A DNA stretch of 19,146 nt. It comes from Acidobacteriota bacterium (GTDB lineage Bacteria; Acidobacteriota; Thermoanaerobaculia; Multivoradales; JAHEKO01). Location of the stretch: the NCBI GenBank assembly GCA_006227875.1, contig SBFI01000425.1, forward strand, positions 1 to 19,146, in the 5' to 3' direction. Every line of letters begins with the position of its first letter. Position 1 is the first letter of the stretch. This document shows, piece after piece, positions 8,112-15,146 of the stretch. Position numbers and translations under genes: made by a program. Below the pieces are notes generated by a model, which was given only the letters and a program-made list of their open reading frames with translations, was not told the DNA's origin and made no database searches.

Positions 8112-9116
8112 TCAACACCCGATCCGCTCGGTGCTCACCACGATATTGTCCCAATACCGCTCCTGTACCACCGGCGACCCCGAGTTCCAGTAGTTCTCGA
8201 AAAAGACGGCATTGATGCCATAGGCATCGTAGGACCCCAGCCAGTTGAGACCGGTCCGCTGGGCATCGAGCTGACCGTCGATCCAGAGCTCGAACACACC
8301 GTTCGACTGGCCGGCGTCGTTGAGCCTCACCCGGGCCTCGACGCAATACCACGCGCCCACATGGCCTGCGTCGAACAGCGGTGTGTCCCCCTGGTCGATT
8401 CCCAGCCACCGCAAGTTTGGAAAGTCGTTGTAAGTGGTGGTCTGGAGATTGCCGGCGGTGTCGGTTCCCGAGGCCGGATCGAGCAGCAGGTGGTACTTGG
8501 CCGAGTCGGCGCCGGGGCTCGAAGTTCCGCTCCAAACATGGGCGATCATGGCCTGTGCCCAATTCGAAGTGGCAAAGACCGTGGCTCGGGATAGCTTGTC
8601 ACCTCCACCGCCGGCCCACCCGGGACCGTGCTTTAGATACATCCGCCAGTAGATCTCGCGGTACTTGGCGGTACCCTCGTCCACCGGATCGATGTACGAA
8701 GAGGGGGTCTTGCCAAACGCCAGATGGAGCGCCCCGGCCGACACCTCACCCTGCTGGAATCGAACCCGCATCCCATACGACCCGTCCACCCCGACACCCG
8801 ACAGACGCAGAAAATCCCCACCGTCGTCTACGTATTCGAAATACCCGTCGAGCCGATCCGCCTCGAAGTCATCACACCAGATCCACTCCGGCGCCGGCAC
8901 ATCGCACTCGGGCAGAAACGACCAGTCCTGTCCCCAGCGGCTGACGTCGCCCGTCTCGAAGTCATCAACAAAAATAAAGCCACCGGGCCCCTGCGCCCGC
9001 ACCACACCGGCGCGGAGAATCGGCATCACCGCCACCAGTCCAGCGATCAGGAGTAATCGAGCTCTGCGTGCCACCGACTCTATTAACGCCGAGGCGACAG
9101 CTGCTCGCTGTGGCAC
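8112..9116 (-). CDS. Secreted protein with a ConA-like (jelly-roll) domain
   Basis: This 334-residue protein starts with a basic stretch and hydrophobic core (LLLIAGLVAVMPILRAG, 21-37), then VVRAQG, a likely signal peptidase site after A41. The mature part opens with FVDDFETGDVSRW (49-61), and a similar WCDDFEADRLDGY (80-92) follows. The rest is Trp- and Gly-rich with alternating strands (YREIYWRMYLKHGPGW, then GAWYCVEARVRLND, VFELWIDGQ, ERYWDNIVVS), as in laminin-G/polysaccharide-lyase-like jelly rolls. No catalytic residues can be named, so glycan binding or cleavage is only a suggestion. The start is a GTG at 9116; another GTG at 9074 would give a shorter, more typical signal peptide. Direct copies of the palindromic repeat lie on both sides. 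Confidence 0.75.
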   Translation of the reverse strand: MPQRAAVASALIESVARRARLLLIAGLVAVMPILRAGVVRAQGPGGFIFVDDFETGDVSRWGQDWSFLPECDVPAPEWIWCDDFEADRLDGYFEYVDDGGDFLRLSGVGVDGSYGMRVRFQQGEVSAGALHLAFGKTPSSYIDPVDEGTAKYREIYWRMYLKHGPGWAGGGGDKLSRATVFATSNWAQAMIAHVWSGTSSPGADSAKYHLLLDPASGTDTAGNLQTTTYNDFPNLRWLGIDQGDTPLFDAGHVGAWYCVEARVRLNDAGQSNGVFELWIDGQLDAQRTGLNWLGSYDAYGINAVFFENYWNSGSPVVQERYWDNIVVSTERIGC

Positions 9117-9134
9117 CGGTCACACCCCGAGACT

Positions 9135-9185
9135 CGAAGCGGCCGGCCCGACCACGCGCCTTCAGCGCGCGGTGCCCGCCGGCCG
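9135..9185 (+). repeat. Palindromic intergenic repeat, copy B
   Basis: The same unit as copy A, in the same orientation, about 1.09 kb away and 19 bases upstream of the GTG start of the secreted-protein gene. It differs from A at two positions, including an A in place of G beside the hairpin loop. Similarity to A and C covers CGAAGC through GGCCG and stops abruptly at the 3' end, which supports a discrete unit. Confidence 0.88.
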
Positions 9186-9200
9186 TAGTTCCAGTGGCGC

Positions 9201-9367
9201 GAGACCATCCGGGATGCCCCTGGCTTGGGGACGGCCCGGTCCTGTCTAACTTCGAAGATGTGGACCGGGCCTGCGCTGAGCCCGCGCCGGACGGTTTGCT
9301 GCCTGCGATGATCAGAGCAGTGCGCGGTCTCAGAGCCCCGCTCGCCAAGGGCATCCCGAACGGTCTC
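9201..9367. other. Branched foldable segment (possible structured RNA or element remnant)
   Basis: Three nested or adjacent inverted repeats give a cloverleaf-like layout. The closing pair is 9201-9219 with 9349-9367 (16 of 19 positions complementary). Inside are a perfect 10-bp stem, 9233-9242 with 9262-9271, with CTTCGAAG in its loop, and a stem 9276-9287 with 9322-9333 (11 of 12). This was found by eye. The strand cannot be decided because the structure is symmetric. It does not match tRNA, tmRNA, RNase P RNA or SRP RNA consensus sequences as I know them. Confidence 0.5.
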
Positions 9368-9426
9368 ACGGGCGTATCGTGGAGCCTCGTACTGTTCCCG
9401 CGTCCTGACGGCGTCAGCTGAGGTCT

Positions 9427-9669
9427 TCCCCCGGTGAGGCTCCCGGTGCGAGCGACGTCGAGCACGGGCGAGGATCCACCGGCGGTCGGCAAGGCGCAGC
9501 CGGCGGGATCTAGCCCGTAGCGCAGGCCCGCGTCTCCGATCTCCTGAAGTAAGCCGGACGCGGGCCGGAAGCGAAGCGGCTCTGCGGGCGCCGACGGCCG
9601 CCGCAGACGACCGCCCTGGTGGATCGCCCGCGCGCACCCGGAGCGAGCAACGGGAGACTCACCGGGGGA
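9427..9669. repeat. 243-bp long imperfect palindrome (MITE-like or long-hairpin element)
   Basis: The two ends are inverted copies: 9427-9438 pairs perfectly with 9658-9669, 9440-9445 with 9651-9656, and 9447-9449 with 9647-9649. Pairing resumes inside: 9465-9470 with 9625-9630, 9474-9480 with 9618-9624, 9481-9487 with 9609-9615, and 9499-9506 with 9591-9598 (7 of 8). The apex is a perfect 10-bp stem, 9525-9534 with 9557-9566. Small bulges interrupt the arms. No target-site duplication is evident at the borders and no transposase lies nearby. Confidence 0.65.
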
Positions 9670-9710
9670 TCGCTCATGACACGCCGGCCGGCTGATATTC
9701 TCGGCTGGTG

Positions 9711-10885
9711 ATGCGTCGCCTCCGATTGACGACAGCCGGCGAAAGCCACGGCCCGGGCCTCACCGCCATCCTCCAGGGCCTGCCGGCCGGTCTCGAGGTC
9801 GATACCGACTTCATCCAGAGGGAACTGGCACGTCGTCAGCACGGCTTTGGCCGCGGCCGTCGGATGCAGATCGAGCAGGACCAGGTGGAGATCCGCGGCG
9901 GGGTGCGGGGCGGCATCACCCTCGGCTCGCCGATCGGTCTCTGGATCCCCAATCGCGACTTCGACAACTGGCGCGGGGTGATGGATCCCGGCGAGCTGGA
10001 TGAGGAGAAGAGCGAGCAAAGACGGCTGCGCTCTCCACGCCCCGGTCACGCCGACCTCGCCGGCGGGATCAAGTACTTGCGGCGGGATCTGCGCGACGTG
10101 CTCGAGCGCGCGTCGGCCCGCGAGAGCGTGGCACGGGTGGCGGCCGGGGCCTTTGCCAAGCTGCTGTTGGCCGAGCTCGGCATCGAGATCCGCAGCGGCG
10201 TCCGCTCGCTCGGACCGATCGGGGCCGACCGGCCGATACCGACATGGGAGGAGATGCTGGCGGTGGACGACACGTCGCCGCTGCGGGCCATCCACCGCGA
10301 TCTCGAAGACCAGATGGTCGCCCTGGTCGAGCAGATGAAGAACGAAGGGGACACGCTGGGGGGAGCGGTAACGGTAATCGCCCACGGTGTCCCGGCCGGC
10401 CTTGGCACCCACGTCCACTGGGACGAGAAGCTCGACGGGCGGCTCAGCCAGGCGGTGATGTCGGTGCCGGCGGTCAAGGCGGTGGAGATCGGCAGCGCTC
10501 TTGCGGCCGCGAGCGGACCAGGGCGCACGACCCGATCGAGCGCAACGAGCAGGGGAAATGGCACCGCCCCACTAACCGCGCCGGGGGACTGGAAGGCGGT
10601 GTAACCAACGGCGCCGATGTTGTGGTCACCGCCTACAAGAAACCGATCTCCACCCTTCGCAAGGGGATGCAGTCGGTAGATCTGGACACTCTCGAGTCCC
10701 GTCTCTCCCAGTACGAGCGCAGCGACGTGACCGCGCTGCCCGCGGCCGGGGTCATCGCCGAGGCCATGGTTGCATTGGTCCTGGCCGACGCGCTGCTGGA
10801 AAAGGTGGGTGGGGATTCAATGGCCGAAGTGCACAAGCACTTCGAAGCCACTCGGGCGCAGCAGCGGATCTGGCCTGGGAGCTGA
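9711..10885 (+). pseudogene. aroC: Chorismate synthase, interrupted by a one-base frameshift
   Basis: AroC makes chorismate from EPSP with reduced flavin, the last step of the shikimate pathway. The first frame begins with the family signature RLTTAGESHGPGLTAI and includes RRQHGFGRGRRMQIEQDQVE and RPGHADLAGGIKY; it is read up to KAVEIGSALAAASGPG near 10535, then turns to nonsense and stops at 10604. The rest continues in another frame: AHDPIERNEQGKWHRPTNR, NRAGGLEGGVTNG, KKPISTL, and ERSDVTALPAAGVIAEAMV, ending at 10885. Adding one base at the GGG near 10533-10535 restores a full 391-residue enzyme. No part is missing. A sequencing or assembly error is as likely as a true mutation because the enzyme is usually essential. 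The ATG at 9711 was preferred to the GTG three bases before it. Confidence 0.92.
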
Positions 10886-10903
10886 CTACGCCGGGGGGCC
10901 CCG

Positions 10904-10959
10904 CCCCGGCCGGCGGGCACCGAGCGCCGAAGGCGCGTGGTCGGGCCGGCCGCTTCGTC
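10904..10959 (-). repeat. Palindromic intergenic repeat, copy C (inverted)
   Basis: The inverse complement of this segment matches copy A over 56 bases with two differences. It lies between the aroC stop and the pilB-like start, again outside coding sequence. Copy C points opposite to A and B. Confidence 0.88.
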
Positions 10960-11067
10960 AGCCAACCGGTGGAACTCTCCACAATGCAAAGCGGGTCGTA
11001 TTGTTAGACTTGCGCGAGACGCGGCGTCCCAGGAAATCACTGTTCGACGCTTGCTGAACAGGCCGAG

Positions 11068-12831
11068 ATGAGCCTTCAACCACAGCAACTGATAAAGATT
11101 CTGGTCCGCCAGGGGGTCTTGACCACGGATCAGGCAGATCTGGTTCAGAAAGAGGTGCGCTCGCTGCCCACCCGCGAGCGTAGCGCCCGCGCCTTCGAGC
11201 AGCACGCCGTGGCCTACGACCTCGTCCAGCGACAGCAGTTTCCCTGCGACGAAAATCCGACCGGGGTGCTCACCGAGGTGGAGATCGCCAAGGCCATCGC
11301 CCGCGATGCTCAACTCGAGTTCGTTCGCATCGACCCGCTCGACCTTGACGCGGATCTCATCGAGTCGCGCATCTCGCGTCCCTTCGCCAAGCGTCATCGG
11401 ATGTTGCCGCTGAACATGGAGGATGGCCGGCTGCGGGTCGCCTGTGCCGACCCCTACGACATCGAGTCGATCGACTCCTTCCGCCGTATCGTCGAGCGGG
11501 ACATCGAGCTGGTGGTGGCTTCTGAGCCTGACATATTGAAGGCCATCAACGAGTTCTACGGACTTCGGCACTCAGTCAAGCGCGCCGAAAGGGATCTCTC
11601 AACCGGTATCGATCTGGGCAACCTCGAAGCGCTCGTCCGCATGAAGGACGAATCCGAGATCGAGTCCAGTGATCAGCACATCGTCAACGCCGTCGAGTTC
11701 ATGCTCCAGCACGCCTACGACACCAGATCGAGCGACATCCATATCGAGCCCAAACGCGAAGAGAGCCTGGTCCGCTTCCGTATCGACGGTGTCCTCCACG
11801 ACATCCAGACGGTGCCCAAGATCGTGCACCGGGCCGTGGTCAGCAGAATCAAGACCATGGCGCGTCTCGACATCGCCGAGAAGCGACGCCCGCAGGATGG
11901 ACGCCTCAAGACCAAACGGGGGGACAAGGAGATCGAGCTCCGTGTCTCGACTCTCCCAGTGGCATTTGGCGAGAAGGCGGTGCTGCGAATCTTCGATCCC
12001 GAGGTCCTGATGATGGATCTGGCGTCGCTCGGCTTCTACGAAGACGAGCTGGAACACTTCAACAACTTCATCAACCGGCCGCACGGGATCGTTCTGGTTA
12101 CCGGACCCACTGGATCGGGCAAGACCACAACCCTTTACTCGGCGCTCAAGACCATCGCCACCCGCGAGCTGAATATCTCCACCATCGAAGACCCCATCGA
12201 GATGGTCTCGGGTGCCTTCAACCAGACAGCGGTCAATGTCAAGGCCGGGGTCACCTTTGCTAGCGCCCTGCGCTCCATCCTGCGTCAGGATCCCGACATC
12301 ATCATGGTGGGTGAGATCCGCGACCCCGAGACCTCGCAATACTCGATTCAGGCGGCGCTCACCGGACATCTGGTGTTCTCCACGCTTCACACGAACGACG
12401 CCGCCGCCTCGATTACCCGTCTGGCCGACCTCGAGGTCGAGCGTTATCTGATCACCTCGACGCTGGCCGGTGCCATGGCCCAGCGTCTGGTGCGTAAGGT
12501 CTGTCCTCATTGCGCGGCGGATCAATATCTGACCGACGACGAGGCCACGACCCTCAACCTCGCCGTACCTCGGGGCAAGAAGATCAAGGTCCGACGTGGC
12601 GAAGGCTGCTTCGAGTGCCGCAGCACCGGCTACTTCGGCCGCACCGGGATCTTCGAAGTCCTCCCCATCACCGACACCATCAAGCAGCTGATCCTGCAAG
12701 GGGCCGATGCGCCCAAGATCAAACGGGAGGCGGTGAACCAGGGTATGCGCACACTGCGCCAATCGGCGCTGCGCAAGCTGGCCGAAGGCATGACGACCTA
12801 CGAAGAAGTGATCCGGGTCACCAGCATCTAG
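11068..12831 (+). CDS. pilB: PilB/GspE family secretion or type IV pilus assembly ATPase
   Basis: The 587-residue hexameric motor ATPase drives pilus extension or type II secretion at the inner membrane. The N-terminal part (1-165) resembles MshEN/T2SSE-N domains (LIKILVRQGVLTTDQADLV). The ATPase core has Walker A GPTGSGKTTT (346-355), the Asp box STIEDPIE (371-378), Walker B DPDIIMVGEIRDPE (408-421) and the His box GHLVFSTLHTNDAAAS (433-448). Two zinc-binding CxxC pairs are present: C479/C482 and C514/C517. These mark the extension (PilB/GspE) side of the family rather than the PilT side. No other pilus or secretion gene is next to it, so pilus and type II roles cannot be separated. The ATG at 11068 gives a family-like N terminus; the ribosome site is weak. 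Confidence 0.92.
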   Translation: MSLQPQQLIKILVRQGVLTTDQADLVQKEVRSLPTRERSARAFEQHAVAYDLVQRQQFPCDENPTGVLTEVEIAKAIARDAQLEFVRIDPLDLDADLIESRISRPFAKRHRMLPLNMEDGRLRVACADPYDIESIDSFRRIVERDIELVVASEPDILKAINEFYGLRHSVKRAERDLSTGIDLGNLEALVRMKDESEIESSDQHIVNAVEFMLQHAYDTRSSDIHIEPKREESLVRFRIDGVLHDIQTVPKIVHRAVVSRIKTMARLDIAEKRRPQDGRLKTKRGDKEIELRVSTLPVAFGEKAVLRIFDPEVLMMDLASLGFYEDELEHFNNFINRPHGIVLVTGPTGSGKTTTLYSALKTIATRELNISTIEDPIEMVSGAFNQTAVNVKAGVTFASALRSILRQDPDIIMVGEIRDPETSQYSIQAALTGHLVFSTLHTNDAAASITRLADLEVERYLITSTLAGAMAQRLVRKVCPHCAADQYLTDDEATTLNLAVPRGKKIKVRRGEGCFECRSTGYFGRTGIFEVLPITDTIKQLILQGADAPKIKREAVNQGMRTLRQSALRKLAEGMTTYEEVIRVTSI

Positions 12832-12838
12832 ACCACGG

Positions 12839-13786
12839 TCACTCCACCACGAATTCCTCGATCATGCCCGCGCTGGCGAAGCCCTCGGAGATCCAAGCGT
12901 AGCGGCCGGGTTCGAGCGTCACCGTGAAGTAGCTGGTGCGGCCGGCGGTGAGATGATCGGCGCCTCCAAGAAACTCTGCCGCCGGCACCGGCGGACGCAG
13001 CGCCTCGATCCAGCTCATCCACTCGACCAGCTCCTCGATCGAGGTATCCGCCTCGAGCCGCGCCAGATGTACGTCGTGACCGATCAGTCCCTCGGCGTTC
13101 TCGGTGGCGTGAACCGCGACGGTGTGCTCACCGGCGAGGGTCTCACCCTCGACACTCATCACGTAGTTGGAGAGGCTGATGTGAATGTCCCATTCGGGAA
13201 CCTCCATCCCGGTGGATTCAGGATCGACGATCAGCGGTCGCAACATCCCGAGCGAGCCGTGGAACTTCCCCTCGGGGGAGATCACATAGCACTCCATGAC
13301 GTAATCGCCGGGCTCGAGCAGCACCGTCGTCTCCGACGTCCGGCCCGGTGAGGTCAGCCCTACTCCACCCATCCCCTCGACCGACCCAAACCACTCGGGC
13401 AGCCGGCCAGCGACGTTTGCCAGCATCTCGTCACGGCTCACCTCACCGGCGTAGAAGCGATCGAACTCCTGCTGGAATGGCTGGCTCACTTCCGCCGCGT
13501 ACTCATCGAAGGTCTTGCCCTCGGGCAGCCGCCAGAAGAGCATGAAGTGGGGCTGCTCACCGTTGTTGGTCATGCGGAAGGTGGTCCACCCGGAGCGTAG
13601 CCGCGGTGGTGCCAGAAACGAGTAGTCCTCCAGCGTCACCTCGACGACACCGGTCTCGACCGGCTCCGTGGCAGGCGTCTCGGTCGGGGTCTCTACCGGT
13701 CCCTCGGGCTCGGGGGGCTGACAGGCCATCAGCCCGCAACCAGCTAAAGCGATCACTAGCACCGCCCATGCGCGTGTGAATCTCAT
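12839..13786 (-). CDS. Lipoprotein with two cupredoxin-like domains
   Basis: A 315-residue protein with a signal peptide and lipobox (LAGC, Cys17; a second option LMAC, Cys22), followed by a Pro/Thr/Glu-rich linker (23-46), so it should be membrane-anchored outside the cytoplasm. Domain 1 (about 47-188) looks like a cupredoxin: VEVTLEDYSF, NNGEQPH (His80), then GDYVMECYV...FHGSLGM with Cys166, His176 and Met181, a possible type 1 copper set. Domain 2 (about 199-315) repeats the pattern (GHDVHLARL, PGRYAWISEGFASAGM) but has lost the Cys and second His. The function is unknown. The ATG at 13786 is preceded by an excellent AGGAGGAG site. It is convergent with the PilB gene, only seven bases apart. 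Confidence 0.82.
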   Translation of the reverse strand: MRFTRAWAVLVIALAGCGLMACQPPEPEGPVETPTETPATEPVETGVVEVTLEDYSFLAPPRLRSGWTTFRMTNNGEQPHFMLFWRLPEGKTFDEYAAEVSQPFQQEFDRFYAGEVSRDEMLANVAGRLPEWFGSVEGMGGVGLTSPGRTSETTVLLEPGDYVMECYVISPEGKFHGSLGMLRPLIVDPESTGMEVPEWDIHISLSNYVMSVEGETLAGEHTVAVHATENAEGLIGHDVHLARLEADTSIEELVEWMSWIEALRPPVPAAEFLGGADHLTAGRTSYFTVTLEPGRYAWISEGFASAGMIEEFVVE

Positions 13787-13869
13787 CGACTCCTCCTCTA
13801 CTCAGTGTGGTTGAGCCGGACTTTAACAGACAGTAGAGCCGGGACCGAGCACCTAGATAACGGCAACTG

Positions 13870-14325
13870 CTATCCCGATCGAGAGCGGGGCCTGAGAAAC
13901 CTTGCCAGCAGCAGGCCAGCGACCGCGCCAAGGACGGCGGTTGCCGCCAGGAGGTCGGCTGCCACTCCCCTACCCTCGATCTGGTGGGCCAGCCAGTAGC
14001 CCAGAGCCAGCGGGGCGGCCAGAAAGGCGGTACCGGCGCCGCGGCGCTTGCGCTCGGCGTTCTTGTGCGCCCAGTCGCGCTCGCCGCTGGTCAAGAGCGG
14101 ATCCTCGACGATCTGCCAGCGCTCGCGATCGATCTCCTCACCCCGCCACTGGGCGGCGACGCCAAAGACGGCGCCCAGGGCAAAGAGCAAAGGATGGAGA
14201 ACGAAGAGCGACTGCCGGGGGGCATCCGGCAGCATCTGACAGCCGGTGCTGGTGAGAAATCCCAAGGTGGCGCAGACAACGGTCACCCAAAAGGCGACCT
14301 TCTGGAATCGCTCCAACCGCGTCAT
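13870..14325 (-). CDS. Small integral membrane protein, function unknown
   Basis: A 151-residue protein I do not recognise. Four hydrophobic segments are visible: about 10-29, 40-60, 97-116 and 122-144. A charged cytoplasmic-looking loop between the second and third (GEEIDRERWQIVEDPLL and DWAHKNAERKRR) would put the loop and both ends on the inside. The C terminus is Arg-rich (RFLRPRSRSG). It overlaps the end of the bactofilin-like gene by ATGA, so it is probably translationally coupled and belongs to that envelope cluster. No catalytic motif is seen. Confidence 0.75.
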   Translation of the reverse strand: MTRLERFQKVAFWVTVVCATLGFLTSTGCQMLPDAPRQSLFVLHPLLFALGAVFGVAAQWRGEEIDRERWQIVEDPLLTSGERDWAHKNAERKRRGAGTAFLAAPLALGYWLAHQIEGRGVAADLLAATAVLGAVAGLLLARFLRPRSRSG

Positions 14326-15116
14326 TCGGAGGACGCGAAGTGGCCCTTCATCAGCTCATAGGCCCGCTGCACGTCCCCTCCCGGATCGACGATACGCGCG
14401 CACAGAGTTCTGTAGGTGAGCTCCAGGGTCTCCAGATCACGCCCCTGGAGGAGCTTGACCAGCTCTTCTATCACCCGCTGCGAAGTCGGCCCATAGGCCG
14501 AGCGCCCGAATTCGCGCTCGAGGAGAACAAGGGCGAAGAAGAGCGGCTCGGGAAGCTCGCCCTCCGCCTCGGCATCGGGCTCCGGCGAAACGGTCTTTGG
14601 TGGCGGGGCTTCCAGCGGCAGCTCGCGCAGACCCTCCGACTCGATCTGTCCCTCTCTGAAATCGGAGACCACACGGTCTTTCTCGGCAAACAGGGGGAGC
14701 GATCGCAGCTGGTTGGCAAAACGGGAGAACATCAGGAATAGCTCCCGCTCCGAGGAGAAGTTACCCACCAGACGGGCCTCCCTGCCGATCTGCAGCTGCC
14801 CGGTCTCCTGCAGAACGATATTGGCCCGTGCCTTGTCTTCGAGCCTGATGGCGTCGGCCTCCACCTTCCACGCGGTCAGGCTGCCTTCGACATAGCAGGT
14901 CTCCGCACACTGGACATTGACCGCTTCGACGTCGGCGCTCGACTCGATACGAATCGAGCCGTTCTGCGATTCGATGGTGCCGTAGTTGCCCGAGTTTTCG
15001 ATCACCAGGTTGCCTGGTGTGCGGATATTGAGCTGGCCATGGACATCGGCCCGGATCTCGCTGCCCGCGGGGATGATCATGGTGGGGGTCTTCTCCTGCA
15101 GCTCCCGTTTCGGCAT
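14322..15116 (-). CDS. Bactofilin-like beta-helix protein with a helical C-terminal extension
   Basis: Bactofilins polymerise without nucleotide into membrane-associated filaments. Residues 14-120 form short repeating strands with Gly, Ile and Val turns (HGQLNIRTPGNLVIENSG, IRIESSADVEAVNV, EADAIRLEDKARANIVLQ, LQIGREARLVGNF), as in the right-handed beta-helix of that family, though divergent. A helical stretch (122-150), an acidic Pro-rich linker (165-190) and a helical domain (191-262) follow; this extension is longer than in ordinary bactofilins and I do not recognise it. The second ATG (15116) is preferred because AAGGAG sits six bases before it and directly abuts the first ATG at 15122. 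It lies 30 bases after an M23 peptidase gene, a pairing known from bactofilin/peptidase couples. Confidence 0.68.
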   Translation of the reverse strand: MPKRELQEKTPTMIIPAGSEIRADVHGQLNIRTPGNLVIENSGNYGTIESQNGSIRIESSADVEAVNVQCAETCYVEGSLTAWKVEADAIRLEDKARANIVLQETGQLQIGREARLVGNFSSERELFLMFSRFANQLRSLPLFAEKDRVVSDFREGQIESEGLRELPLEAPPPKTVSPEPDAEAEGELPEPLFFALVLLEREFGRSAYGPTSQRVIEELVKLLQGRDLETLELTYRTLCARIVDPGGDVQRAYELMKGHFASSE

Positions 15117-15146
15117 CGCCATCTCCTTGGCTCGGATTCGACTTCG

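Larger units (their letters stand above)
9117..9710. other. 594-bp intergenic region without a convincing gene
   Basis: Open frames on both strands here are Arg-, Gly- and Ser-rich, match no family I know and run through palindromic repeat B, so they look non-coding. The region holds three successive structures: repeat B (9135-9185), a branched foldable segment (9201-9367) and a long imperfect palindrome (9427-9669). The last ends about 40 bases before the aroC start, so any aroC promoter must be inside or right after it. No clear -10/-35 pair was found. Confidence 0.7.

Noticed and set aside
8750..8775. tRNA-like GGGTTCGATTCC on the minus strand
   Set aside because: It codes for RVRFQQG inside the secreted protein, the T-stem has a mismatch, and no matching acceptor arm is present.
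8965..9637. Long open frames on the minus strand through the aroC upstream region (175 and 184 codons)
   Set aside because: Composition is Arg/Gly/Ser-rich with no recognisable motif, and they run through a palindromic repeat also found elsewhere; GC-rich non-coding DNA often gives such frames.
9201..9669. Group II intron, retron or integron attC array as an explanation for the palindromes
   Set aside because: No reverse transcriptase or integrase gene is nearby, no domain V-like hairpin or GUGYG border pair was found, and no attC-type core sites are seen.
10960..11067. Sigma-54 promoter before the pilB-like gene
   Set aside because: No GG and GC pair with the required 10-base separation was found; GC-like and A/T-rich candidates have the wrong spacing.
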